A stretch of 14,809 bases of DNA, taken from Candidatus Obscuribacterales bacterium (GTDB lineage Bacteria; Cyanobacteriota; Vampirovibrionia; Obscuribacterales; Obscuribacteraceae). The position numbers were made by a program, and so were the translations under genes. The stretch lies in assembly GCA_021732245.1 (NCBI GenBank), contig JAKFVJ010000348.1:1-14809 (forward strand), written 5' to 3'. Positions 1 through 7,801 of the stretch are shown here, in pieces. A model generated the notes under the pieces. It was given only the letters and a program-made list of their open reading frames with translations. It ran no database searches and was not told the DNA's origin. The stretch's first letter is position 1, and every line of letters starts with the position of its first letter.

Positions 1-69
1 GAACCCTATTATAAGAGAGAAGCCTTCGTAGTGGCAGATAAGTTGACTCACCCAAATAGGAACAATTAA
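1..69 (+). CDS. Possible C-terminal end of an upstream gene (partial)
   Basis: The first forward frame is open from the window edge for 22 codons to a TAA at 67-69 and reads EPYYKREAFVVADKLTHPNR followed by NN. The other two forward frames close within about 30 nt. The mixed charged and hydrophobic composition looks like an ordinary protein tail, but a 22-codon open frame can occur by chance. I recognise no family. If real, it ends 143 nt before the next gene, so that gene probably has its own promoter in between. Confidence 0.35.
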   Translation, partial: EPYYKREAFVVADKLTHPNRNN

Positions 70-212
70 AGGATAATAGGCGTCGACAAACCTACTCTTA
101 ATTCTGTTTAGCAGAGTTGTTTTCAAGGAGTGGTATCAAAAGATATCCGATAAGCATCAAACAGTAGTCGACTATATCTTGAATAGGAAAAGATTCTAGG
201 AGGATGGTTCAT

Positions 213-689
213 ATGATTCAAAGCGGAAGAATTGCGTATCTACTTACAACGAGCACATTAATTATCAATATGATGTTGCCTGCGGTTGCAGCCAATACAC
301 AGTTGTACGGTGGTACAAGCAGAAACACCACGCAGTCAAGTGCTACGAAGAAGTTTTTCCAAGCACATCCAAAAGTACGTAGCGCCACAGTGGGTGCCGG
401 TGTCGGTGTCGCCGCAGGCGCAGTTACCGGACTGGTAACAGGCAAGGGTGTTGGTCGCGGAGCGCTTATTGGAGCTGGTGCAGGTGCTGGAGTCGGCGCA
501 ATTAATTCCAGTGAAACTTTGAAGCGTCATCCAATAGTAAAGACCGTAGCAACTGGTACAGTAGCCGGCTTAGGCTTGGGTTTGGCATCTAGCCGTGGTT
601 ACAATAAATCCAAGAAGGTTGGACAACTGACGGCAGCTGGTGCCGCTGTCGGTCTAGGCGCAGCACTCTTGAAAGATAAACTCAGGTAA
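213..689 (+). CDS. Exported glycine-zipper protein with two tandem 54-residue units
   Basis: A 158-aa protein of unknown function. The start at 213 is chosen because an AGGAGG Shine-Dalgarno lies at 198-203, 9 nt away; the in-frame ATG at 204 directly abuts that site and is too close. Residues 1-27 form a signal peptide ending near AVAA. The mature part has four Gly/Ala-rich segments (about 59-77, 81-97, 110-126 and 137-152), as in glycine-zipper outer-membrane or envelope proteins of the 17-kDa antigen type. Residues 52-105 and 106-158 align as two copies of one unit: each starts HP-x-V-[RK] and ends with a basic patch, an AGA/GxGA stretch and a basic tail. The stop overlaps the glpD start by 1 nt (TAATG), so the two are probably co-transcribed and translationally coupled. 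An envelope location is inferred from the signal peptide and glycine zipper only. Confidence 0.8.
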   Translation: MIQSGRIAYLLTTSTLIINMMLPAVAANTQLYGGTSRNTTQSSATKKFFQAHPKVRSATVGAGVGVAAGAVTGLVTGKGVGRGALIGAGAGAGVGAINSSETLKRHPIVKTVATGTVAGLGLGLASSRGYNKSKKVGQLTAAGAAVGLGAALLKDKLR

Positions 690-2344
690 TGAAACATAGG
701 GATCACGGACTTTCGGTAGCACAGACTCAAGAATTTGACCTCGTTGTTATTGGGGGCGGCATCGCTGGAGCGGGAATCGCACAGGATGCCGCTTCTCGTG
801 GACTTTCGGTGGTCATAATTGAGAAGGAAGATTTTGCCTCCGGCACTTCTTCTAAAACTACAAAACTCATTCATGGCGGGCTTAGATACTTGGAGCAATT
901 GCACTTCAAGTTGACACGAGAGCTTTGTCAGGAAAGAGAGTTGTTAGAACAGTTGGCACCACATATGGTGCGCGATTTCAACTTTGTGTTGCCGACAGGA
1001 CGCAGAAACTGGTTTTTCGGATTGAAGGCGCGACTGGGGTTGACCATTTACGATATTGTTTCTTGGTCGGCAACTCATCAAAGACATGAAGTCTTATCGC
1101 AGGATGAAACTCTCCAGGTGGCACCATCGCTATCCAATAAAATGGTCTCCGGTGGTTTGCGTTTCCATGACGCTATTACAGACGATTCACGACTTGTTGT
1201 TGAAGTAATTAAATCCGCCTGTCATTTAGGTGCCACCGCAGTTAATTACACCGAAGCAAAAGGTTTTGTTATCGAAAACGGCCGTCTGGTCGGGGTTAAT
1301 TGTCGTGATCGTTTGAACGGCACGGAATTTGTAATTAAAGGACAATCGTTTGTAAATGCGACAGGTGTCTGGGTCGATCAAGTATTTAAAATGCTGGATC
1401 GTAACTGGGGCAAGCATGTGGCACCTTCCAAAGGAATACATATTATTGTTCCTAATTCCGCTTTTGAAACAAGCACCGCATTATTCTTGCCGACAACTGA
1501 CGGCAGATATGTCTTTGTTATTCCTTGGCAAAGAGCATTGATGATCGGCACAACCGATCACCCGTATCATGGTGAACTGGAAAACCCAATTCCAGCAGGT
1601 GATGAAATAGATTACTTGTTGTCTGTCGTCAATGAATATACGGATTCACATAAGTTGAGTCGCAAAGATATTACCGGCTCATTTGCCGGACTGCGACCGC
1701 TTGTTGAAGATCCGCTGCATGATGAAGATTCATCGGGTGCTTCGCGCGAACATCGTATCTTCGATGGTCCGTATGGAGTTATTGGTTTAACAGGCGGCAA
1801 GTTGACCAATTACCGTCTAATGGCCAAACAAGTTGTGGACAAAGCTCTTCTGAAATTGCCTGAAGATGAGCAAGATCATGTGGGCAAATCCAGAACGCAA
1901 ACAATCATGTTGGGCGGCTGGCTTGATAAACAAGATTTCCTTACAGCGTCTGCGGCAATTTCTGCACGCGCGCGTAAAATGAAACTGGAGCCTGCGGCAA
2001 TTGATCATTTAGTATCGAGCTATGGAGCGGATGCGCAAAGAGTACTCGACTACTTAGAAGCAGATCCGCAACTGTCTGAAAGAATCTGTCCGGACTTTCC
2101 GCCATTAATGGCTGAAGTAAAATTCTGCGTCGAACACGAAATGGCCGTCTCGCTTGAAGATATGTTGTTCAGACGCTTAAGACTAGGTCTTGTGCATCAG
2201 CGTCAATGCATGGAAGCAGCTCCACGTGTCGCTAAGCTTATGGCGCAATTGCTCAATTGGGACACGGTACGTATGGATCATGAACTCAAAGCAGTCGATT
2301 CATTGCTGGATGAGCATTTGAAATTAGTTTGCGTACCGGCTTAA
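689..2344 (+). CDS. glpD: Aerobic-type FAD-dependent glycerol-3-phosphate dehydrogenase
   Basis: Oxidises sn-glycerol 3-phosphate to dihydroxyacetone phosphate at the inner face of the membrane, passing electrons through FAD to quinone. The 551-aa length fits GlpD (about 500-560 aa). The N-terminal Rossmann FAD site is VVIGGGIAGAG (residues 19-29), with the FAD-ribose acidic residue at E45. The family signature follows: SGTSSKTTKLIHGGLRYLE (residues 51-69). The last third, from about residue 400, matches the DAO C-terminal domain of GlpD. No cysteine-rich 2Fe-2S tail like that of anaerobic GlpA is seen. There is no good Shine-Dalgarno; the ATG overlaps the preceding stop, suggesting coupled translation. 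The next gene starts 2 nt downstream, pointing to a small glycerol/glycerate-related operon. Confidence 0.95.
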   Translation: MKHRDHGLSVAQTQEFDLVVIGGGIAGAGIAQDAASRGLSVVIIEKEDFASGTSSKTTKLIHGGLRYLEQLHFKLTRELCQERELLEQLAPHMVRDFNFVLPTGRRNWFFGLKARLGLTIYDIVSWSATHQRHEVLSQDETLQVAPSLSNKMVSGGLRFHDAITDDSRLVVEVIKSACHLGATAVNYTEAKGFVIENGRLVGVNCRDRLNGTEFVIKGQSFVNATGVWVDQVFKMLDRNWGKHVAPSKGIHIIVPNSAFETSTALFLPTTDGRYVFVIPWQRALMIGTTDHPYHGELENPIPAGDEIDYLLSVVNEYTDSHKLSRKDITGSFAGLRPLVEDPLHDEDSSGASREHRIFDGPYGVIGLTGGKLTNYRLMAKQVVDKALLKLPEDEQDHVGKSRTQTIMLGGWLDKQDFLTASAAISARARKMKLEPAAIDHLVSSYGADAQRVLDYLEADPQLSERICPDFPPLMAEVKFCVEHEMAVSLEDMLFRRLRLGLVHQRQCMEAAPRVAKLMAQLLNWDTVRMDHELKAVDSLLDEHLKLVCVPA

Positions 2345-2346
2345 CG

Positions 2347-3366
2347 ATGCCTTCGAAGTTGAAAGTGTTAGTTACAGGACCAATTACTGAAGAAGCTGCA
2401 AAAAAGCTTTCCTCTTTTGCAGAGACTGATTTCTATCGCAGTGAAAACAAACTAGAAGGTCAGGAGCTCATACAAAGACTGCAAGGCTGCGATGCGGTTG
2501 TCTGCCAATTATCCGGGCCAATAACAAAGAATGTAATTGATAACAATCCGAATCTTAAGCTATTAGCGAACGTCGCGGTTGGTTATGACAATATCGACGT
2601 CGAGGAAGCAACAAAGAAAGAAATTCTTGTTCTAAATACGCCTGGAGTTTTAGACGACGCAACAGCCGACATTGCCTTTGCCTTGTTAATCTCAACTGCA
2701 AGACGAATTGTAGAGGCTGACAAATTTGTTAGATCCGGCAAATGGGAAGGCTTTCGTCTTGATCTGATGTTGGGGGAAGACCTTGCCGGCAAGACAGTCG
2801 GCATTATTGGACTTGGCCGCATTGGACAAGCTTTTGCTCGCAGATGCTTGGGCTTTGGCATGAAAGTCATATACAGCCAGAGAAATAGAGCCGATGCGAG
2901 AATCGAATCGGATTTGAAAGCCATTCATGTCAGTCTTGATGAGTTATTGTCGCGTTCGGACTTCATAAGTATCCACTGTCCACTGACAAAAGAAACTACG
3001 CATCTGATTGATGAGCGTGCCTTGTCTTTAGTGAAGCCGACTTGCATTTTAGTCAATACGTCACGTGGACCTGTTGTCGACAACAACGCCCTTATTGCCG
3101 CGTTGAAGAACGGCAAACTCTATGGTGCAGGACTTGATGTTTATGAACACGAACCCGATGTTCCCGCCGAACTCATAGCAATGGATAATGTCACTCTGCT
3201 GCCTCATATCGGTAGTGCAACTGAAGACACACGTAAGAAGATGTCGGAATTAGCCGTCGACGGACTTATCTCGGCATTTTCAGGAACGCAGCCGTCAAAC
3301 GTCGTGAACAAGACAACATGGGACGCCTTTTGCAGACGAATTAGTTCGCTTACGTCAACTAAGTAG
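2347..3366 (+). CDS. D-isomer-specific 2-hydroxyacid dehydrogenase (glyoxylate/hydroxypyruvate reductase, GyaR/GhrB-like)
   Basis: NAD(P)H-dependent reductase of 2-ketoacids, most likely glyoxylate or hydroxypyruvate giving glycolate or D-glycerate. The protein is 339 aa from the ATG at 2347, two bases after the glpD stop; an in-frame ATG at 2329 inside glpD would add six residues. I prefer 2347 because the family normally begins a few residues before the KVLVT strand. The NAD-binding motif is GIIGLGRIG (residues 152-160). The catalytic triad is R240 (NTSRGPVVD), E269 (DVYEHEP) and H287 (LPHIG), at almost the same numbers as in archaeal glyoxylate reductases. Substrate choice cannot be read from the sequence; phosphoglycerate dehydrogenase is less likely because there is no ACT-domain tail. 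The 3' end overlaps lgt by 8 nt, tail to tail. Confidence 0.92.
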   Translation: MPSKLKVLVTGPITEEAAKKLSSFAETDFYRSENKLEGQELIQRLQGCDAVVCQLSGPITKNVIDNNPNLKLLANVAVGYDNIDVEEATKKEILVLNTPGVLDDATADIAFALLISTARRIVEADKFVRSGKWEGFRLDLMLGEDLAGKTVGIIGLGRIGQAFARRCLGFGMKVIYSQRNRADARIESDLKAIHVSLDELLSRSDFISIHCPLTKETTHLIDERALSLVKPTCILVNTSRGPVVDNNALIAALKNGKLYGAGLDVYEHEPDVPAELIAMDNVTLLPHIGSATEDTRKKMSELAVDGLISAFSGTQPSNVVNKTTWDAFCRRISSLTSTK

Positions 3367-4156
3367 AACTTTCTTCTTTGCGATATTTGGCCATGAATAA
3401 GGCAATGCCTGCTATGGCAATTACAAGGGTGATTATCGAAGCAATTACCGGCACCTGTATGCCGAATTTCATTATGCTGTCGGTACGCAATAGTTCGATA
3501 GGTAGCCTACCTATTGAATAGAGCGCAAGGTAAACCATAAAAGTTACACCCGGATACTTCTTAAGTTTTTCGCCAAGATAGAAATATAGAAGTAGAAAAA
3601 TCAGTAGATCCCAGACTGACTCATAGAGAAAAGCTGGATGGAAATATGATTCGTTTTGATACTTCGCTGGTCGCATTTCTTCCGGAATGTACAGTCTAAA
3701 TGGAAATGACGGATCAACCGGACCACCGAAACATTCGTTGTTGAAGAAATTGCCCCAACGTCCAATTGCTTGCCCAAGTGATACCACTATGCCGCCTATA
3801 TCAAGGGCTTTTAAAAAGGGAATCTTATTGAAGCGGCAATATGCATATGCCGTTAATACGCAACCAATCATGCCGCCATGAATGGAAAGCCCACCTTGCC
3901 AGGTAGCTAAGATATTTTCCGGATGTAAAGCAAAAGTCGGCCATTCAAGGGCAACGAAGTAAAGTCGTCCGCCGACAATGCCGCCAATAAAGGAAACCAA
4001 AATTGTATTGACCAGCTTATCCGGGTCAATTGAATAACCCTTGGCCAGTCTATGGGCAAAGTAAGTAGCCGCAATGAAGCCCAGAGCAATCATTACGCCG
4101 TACCAGCGAATGACTAAAGGACCTAAGGTAAATATTATCGAGCCAGGCGATTGCAT
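3359..4156 (-). CDS. lgt: Prolipoprotein diacylglyceryl transferase
   Basis: Inner-membrane enzyme that moves diacylglycerol from phosphatidylglycerol to the lipobox cysteine of prolipoproteins, the first step of lipoprotein maturation. At 265 aa the length is normal. Early in the protein is IRWYGVMIALGF (residues 16-27); HGGMIG lies at 93-98; the family signature GRWGNFFNNE is at 132-141, including R133, the equivalent of the essential signature arginine. A second conserved segment, YSIGRLPIELLRTD (213-226), carries R217. Several hydrophobic helices are visible, as expected for a seven-pass protein. It is the only leftward gene in the left part of the window. No Shine-Dalgarno precedes the ATG; a TAGAAT box ends 9 nt upstream, so the transcript may have almost no leader. 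Confidence 0.95.
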   Translation of the reverse strand: MQSPGSIIFTLGPLVIRWYGVMIALGFIAATYFAHRLAKGYSIDPDKLVNTILVSFIGGIVGGRLYFVALEWPTFALHPENILATWQGGLSIHGGMIGCVLTAYAYCRFNKIPFLKALDIGGIVVSLGQAIGRWGNFFNNECFGGPVDPSFPFRLYIPEEMRPAKYQNESYFHPAFLYESVWDLLIFLLLYFYLGEKLKKYPGVTFMVYLALYSIGRLPIELLRTDSIMKFGIQVPVIASIITLVIAIAGIALFMAKYRKEESST

Positions 4157-4165
4157 AAGGTGACA

Positions 4166-4192
4166 ATTCTAACATTTACAAGAGGTCCACAA
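4166..4192 (-). promoter_or_regulatory. Weak candidate promoter of lgt
   Basis: On the minus strand TTGTGG (4187-4192) and TAGAAT (4166-4171) resemble -35 and -10 boxes, but the spacer is only 15 nt. The -10 box ends 9 nt before the lgt ATG, which would give a very short or absent leader and fits the lack of a Shine-Dalgarno. This is a pattern match only. Confidence 0.25.
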
Positions 4193-4202
4193 GCGACTAC
4201 AC

Positions 4203-4305
4203 TTACCCTGAAGCGAAGTAAGAGCGGCGACGAGCCGGTCGCAGCGTAGCGAACCTAGAATGCTGGCAAGCTTAGCGAAGGCGAGGCTAGCGAGCCGGAG
4301 CGTTA
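4203..4305 (+). repeat. Structured dispersed repeat, copy 1 (MITE/REP-like)
   Basis: About 103 bp, rich in AGCGAA/GCGAAG words, and related to 10681-10782 in the same orientation. The left block (4210-4254) matches the copy-2 block (10685-10729) at 41 of 45 positions without gaps. A second shared block begins GCTGGCAAGC (4262-4271), and both copies end CCGGAGCGTTA (4295-4305 here). The stem CGGC/GCCG (4225-4228 with 4234-4237, loop GACGA) is matched in copy 2 by CTGC/GCAG, a compensatory G-C to T-A change. A second hairpin is GGCT/AGCC (4285-4288 with 4293-4296). The element fills most of the gap between the divergent lgt and radA genes, and its right end supplies the radA ribosome-binding site. 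Confidence 0.8.
4297..4300 (+). promoter_or_regulatory. Ribosome-binding site of radA inside the repeat
   Basis: GGAG lies 10 nt before the ATG at 4311 and is the only Shine-Dalgarno-like site nearby. It belongs to the conserved CCGGAGCGTTA end of the repeat. This decides the radA start at 4311 rather than the in-frame ATG at 4260, which lies within repeat DNA and would add 17 residues translated from it. Confidence 0.55.
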
Positions 4306-4310
4306 TATAT

Positions 4311-5792
4311 ATGCCAAAATTGAAATCACGTTGGGTCTGCCAAGAGTGTGGGTTTGCGTCGTCCGGGTTTCTCGGGCGTTGCACCGAGTGTGGCGCTTGG
4401 AGTTCCCTTGTAGAAGAAATTTCAACAGAGTCAACAGGCAAAGGTCGACTGAAAGAATCGTCGAAAGTAGAGAGCAAGCCAATCACACTTGATTTTGTTC
4501 AGCCTGCTGATGAGGCGAGATTTCCATCGGGGCTTAAGCAGGTTGATGAAGTTCTCGGTGGCGGTGTTGTTGCCGGTTCCGTAATTCTTTTAGCAGGCGA
4601 TCCAGGCATTGGTAAATCAACAATGCTTTTGCAAATGGCTAGATTAATGGCCAAGCGCGGACGCGTATTGTACGTGTCCGCAGAAGAGTCAGCACAACAA
4701 GTAAGACTAAGAGCTGCTCGCATCGGGCGCAGCTTCACCGGTGAAGATGAAGAAGTCGATGTTCTAATTACGTCCGAGCAAAACTTGGATTCAATTGAGC
4801 GTTACATAATTGAGAGCAAACCGGATTTGGTTGTAATCGATAGTATTCAATCTATTTATCATCCAGATATTAGTTCTGCTCCGGGATCTGTCGGGCAAGT
4901 CCGCGAATGCGCAGGAGTTTTGCAAGTACTAGCAAAGTCACGCGGTATTTCTATGATCATTGTTGGTCACGTTACAAAAGACGGATCAATTGCCGGACCA
5001 CGCGTGCTTGAACATATTGTTGATGTTGTCCTTCAATTCGAAGGTGAGCGTCATGGACAACTTAGAATTTTGCGTGCTGTAAAAAACAGATTTGGCTCAA
5101 CGGCAGAAGTGGCAATCTTCTCTATGAAGGAAGAAGGGCTAAAGGAAGTTGATAATCCAAGCGCTATATTCCTCGCTGATAGGCTGAAGCGCCTTGGTCA
5201 CAAGCAAGCCGCATCCGGTACAGCAATTGTTGCAACCGGAGAAGGCACCCGAACATTGCTTCTGGAAGTACAAGCACTTGTTGGCACATCTGCTTATCCA
5301 AGTCCAAGACGTGTAGCAAACGGTTTCGATTTGAGTCGAGTTTTGCAAATATTGGCGGTGCTGGAAAAGAAAGCTGGACTTTCGCTCGCGCGTGAAGATG
5401 TTTATGTAAACGTGGTTGGTGGATTTGAATTTTCCGATCCCGCAGGTGACTTAGGCGTGGCACTGGCTGTTGCAACATCTTCTCTGGATCGCTCTGTTGA
5501 TCCCGGATTGGTTGTTATTGGTGAACTTGGACTATCGGGCGAACTAAGACCGGTGGCCGCCATTGATCGTCGCCTCAAAGAATGCCAACGCATGGGCTTT
5601 ACCAAAGCTATTGTCTCAGCCGGCAACGAGCTGACAGGCTTTAAGAAGTCTGGATTGGAAGTAATCACTGTCGAATACTTAAGCGAAGCTCTCGAGGCTG
5701 CCATGCCGGGCTTTAAGACTTCCCGCCGCAAATCCCCCGCTCAAGACATGTCCCCTCAGCCTAAGCCAGACCCGACTTTCCAAGCTGTGTAG
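4311..5792 (+). CDS. radA: DNA repair protein RadA (Sms), branch-migration ATPase
   Basis: RecA-like ATPase that processes recombination intermediates by helicase-driven branch migration. It is 493 aa from the ATG at 4311. The N-terminal zinc finger has C10, C13, C24 and C27 (CQEC and CTEC). Walker A is GDPGIGKST (96-104), with a Walker-B-like LVVIDSIQ at about 173-180. The RadA hallmark KNRFG is at 258-262. The C-terminal third is the Lon-protease-like scaffold domain (YVNVVGGFEFSDPAGDLGVA and onward). The final ~30 residues are a hydrophilic Pro/Lys-rich tail, probably disordered. The start choice rests on the GGAG at 4297-4300 and on the usual onset of the family just before the zinc finger. 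uvrC follows 107 nt downstream, placing two repair genes together. Confidence 0.96.
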   Translation: MPKLKSRWVCQECGFASSGFLGRCTECGAWSSLVEEISTESTGKGRLKESSKVESKPITLDFVQPADEARFPSGLKQVDEVLGGGVVAGSVILLAGDPGIGKSTMLLQMARLMAKRGRVLYVSAEESAQQVRLRAARIGRSFTGEDEEVDVLITSEQNLDSIERYIIESKPDLVVIDSIQSIYHPDISSAPGSVGQVRECAGVLQVLAKSRGISMIIVGHVTKDGSIAGPRVLEHIVDVVLQFEGERHGQLRILRAVKNRFGSTAEVAIFSMKEEGLKEVDNPSAIFLADRLKRLGHKQAASGTAIVATGEGTRTLLLEVQALVGTSAYPSPRRVANGFDLSRVLQILAVLEKKAGLSLAREDVYVNVVGGFEFSDPAGDLGVALAVATSSLDRSVDPGLVVIGELGLSGELRPVAAIDRRLKECQRMGFTKAIVSAGNELTGFKKSGLEVITVEYLSEALEAAMPGFKTSRRKSPAQDMSPQPKPDPTFQAV

Positions 5793-5797
5793 TGTAG

Positions 5798-5816
5798 GGG
5801 CGCATTGCATGCGCCC
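5798..5816 (+). terminator. Perfect GC-rich hairpin after radA
   Basis: GGGCGCA (5798-5804) and TGCGCCC (5810-5816) form a perfect 7-bp stem with the loop TTGCA, starting 5 nt after the radA stop. No long T-run follows (TTCTG), so it is not a classical intrinsic terminator. It could be a weak terminator, an mRNA 3'-end stabiliser, or a short REP-like palindrome. Confidence 0.45.
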
Positions 5817-5899
5817 TTCTGTGGCTGCTGCCTCCAGCTAAATTTACCCGCTAAAATGTAGAATTAGATACGGCAAGCCCTTTTAATGTAGGTGTTGGA

Positions 5900-7792
5900 T
5901 TGGCAAGGAAGAGCGCAGGCTCTGAAGAGCCCAGCCGCGAGAAGAAATTAAGTGACGAGTTGGAACGGCAGCTTGCCTCCCTTCCGGACACTCCTGGCGT
6001 ATACCTATTTAAGGACGAAGACCAGGAGATTGTATATATAGGTAAGGCATTGAGCCTCAGATCGCGTGTTAAGTCCTATTGGAATAGCACCGGCTGGCGC
6101 GAGCGCCCGAAGCTTTTAGTTATGATGCCGAAAATAGTGTGCATCGAAACTATTTTGACCAATTCCGAAAAGGAAGCGCTAATACTTGAATCCACTTTGG
6201 TGAGGCGTCATAGACCGCGTTACAATGTGGCGCTCAAAGATGATAAACGTTATCCGTGGCTGGCTATAACTTATGATGAACCTTTTCCGCGCTTGATCAT
6301 GGTGCGTGAGCCGTCAAAATTTCGCAAGACAAATCCTAAAGCGAAAGTGTTTGGTCCATATGTAGAAGCAGGTTTGATGTGGCAGACTGTACGGATTTTG
6401 CGCAAGGTTTTCCCAATGCGTCAAAAGAGAAAACCGCCCTTTAAAGATCGTCCGTGCATGAATTATCATATCGGTCTTTGTTTAGCTCCTTGCCAGAAGC
6501 TAGTCGGTGAAATTGAATACGACGTCATGGTTGGTCAAGTAGAGATGTTTTTGGCCGGACGCCAAAATGAGGTTCTAGATCTGATGAAGAAAGCAATGGC
6601 CGCCGCTTCAAAAGAGCTTGAATACGAAAAGGCCGCGAAGATTCGCAATCGTATTCGTGCATTAGAAACAGTAGTGGAGAGACAACAAGTATTTGTTGCT
6701 GACAAAAAACTCAGCCAAGATGTTCTTGCCGAGGCTCATACTGAAAAAACTGTAGCGATTTGCTTGCTCCGCGTTAGGGAAGGCATGCTGGTTGCTTCTG
6801 ACACGTATACTTTGCCACTTGTGGAAAAAACGAGTGCCCAAGAAGCATTTCAGAGTTTCGTTGACCAGTATTACACGGCATGTGAAGATGTTGCAGTGCC
6901 GAAAGAGGTTTTGGTAAGCCTTGATCTCGAGGATACTGAAGCGCTGACGGAAATGCTTACCGGTAAAGCTAAAAGAAACGTCAAAGTAGTTACACCGAAA
7001 AAAGGCCGCAAGTCGGAATTAATTGATCTTGCTGCTAAGAATGCGCAATCGCATTTGATGCAAATGCTGGAAGAAGAGACGCATGAAGATCAAAAGACTG
7101 CGCTTTTATTGTCCAATCTGAAGGAAGAACTCAATTTAAGTAAGATGCCTCGCCGCATTGAGTGTTTCGATATTTCAAATATTCAAGGTGTGGATAACGT
7201 TGCTTCCATGGTTGTTTTTCAAAACGCGCAAAGCAAAAAATCAGACTACCGCACTTTTAAAATCCAAGGAGTAGAAGGTGAAGCTAACGACTTTGCTTCA
7301 ATGAAAGAAGTCGTGGGCAGGCGGTATAAGCGCATCACTGAAGAAGGCAAATCAATGCCTGATCTCATCATTATCGATGGTGGCAAAGGGCAACTTGGCG
7401 CGGCACGCGAAGCGCTGACAGAACTCGGTATCAATGAAATTGATATAGTTGGTCTCGCTAAGAAGCAAGAAGAAGTATATTTGCCTGGTAAATCAGATCC
7501 GGTGCTGTTGCCGCGCAGAGGCGAAGCATTGCACTTGCTGCAACGTGTGCGAGATGAAGCACACAGATTCGCCGTTACTTTTCACCGTAAACGCCGAGCA
7601 AAAAGATCATTGGTTTCCGGAATGGACGATTTACCAGGTGTCGGACCTCAGCGCAGAAAAATGCTACTGGATCACTTTGGTTCGTTCGATAAAATAAAAC
7701 AAGCAACTGTTGTGGAGTTGGCAGAAGTTCCTGGAGTTTCTGCCAAACTGGCAGCCAGTATTCATGTCGAACTCCACAAAGCTGACGCTTAA
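5900..7792 (+). CDS. uvrC: Excinuclease ABC subunit C
   Basis: Makes both incisions around a lesion bound by UvrB in nucleotide-excision repair. The protein is 630 aa with all family domains: GIY-YIG nuclease (about residues 28-110, GVY at 33-35 and VYIGKA at 45-50), a cysteine cluster (C186, C194, C198), the UVR helix-hairpin that contacts UvrB (about 225-260), the RNase-H-like 3' nuclease with FDIS (D424), IIDGG (D493) and EAHRF (H555), and a C-terminal helix-hairpin-helix pair (about 574-626, LPGVGPQRR and VPGVSAKLA). The start is TTG at 5900, preceded by AGGTG at 5890-5894; no upstream in-frame ATG exists. The position of the first of the four cysteines known to hold an iron-sulphur cluster in E. 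coli UvrC is Q175 here (FPMRQ), as I recall for cyanobacterial UvrC. Confidence 0.96.
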   Translation: MARKSAGSEEPSREKKLSDELERQLASLPDTPGVYLFKDEDQEIVYIGKALSLRSRVKSYWNSTGWRERPKLLVMMPKIVCIETILTNSEKEALILESTLVRRHRPRYNVALKDDKRYPWLAITYDEPFPRLIMVREPSKFRKTNPKAKVFGPYVEAGLMWQTVRILRKVFPMRQKRKPPFKDRPCMNYHIGLCLAPCQKLVGEIEYDVMVGQVEMFLAGRQNEVLDLMKKAMAAASKELEYEKAAKIRNRIRALETVVERQQVFVADKKLSQDVLAEAHTEKTVAICLLRVREGMLVASDTYTLPLVEKTSAQEAFQSFVDQYYTACEDVAVPKEVLVSLDLEDTEALTEMLTGKAKRNVKVVTPKKGRKSELIDLAAKNAQSHLMQMLEEETHEDQKTALLLSNLKEELNLSKMPRRIECFDISNIQGVDNVASMVVFQNAQSKKSDYRTFKIQGVEGEANDFASMKEVVGRRYKRITEEGKSMPDLIIIDGGKGQLGAAREALTELGINEIDIVGLAKKQEEVYLPGKSDPVLLPRRGEALHLLQRVRDEAHRFAVTFHRKRRAKRSLVSGMDDLPGVGPQRRKMLLDHFGSFDKIKQATVVELAEVPGVSAKLAASIHVELHKADA

Positions 7793-7801
7793 GATAAGGA
7801 C

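Noticed and set aside
43..77. TTGACT with GATAAT as promoter of the first gene
   Set aside because: The spacer is 23 nt, far longer than the usual 16-18, and the -35-like box lies within the possible upstream gene tail.
204..212. ATG at 204 as start of the glycine-zipper gene
   Set aside because: It directly follows AGGAGG with no spacer. The ATG at 213 has ideal spacing and gives a normal signal peptide.
4169..4486. Minus-strand reading frame over repeat copy 1, and a similar one at 10680-10862
   Set aside because: The two share VAAL-like stretches only because both read through the repeat. They lack ribosome-binding sites, and the first runs antisense into radA.
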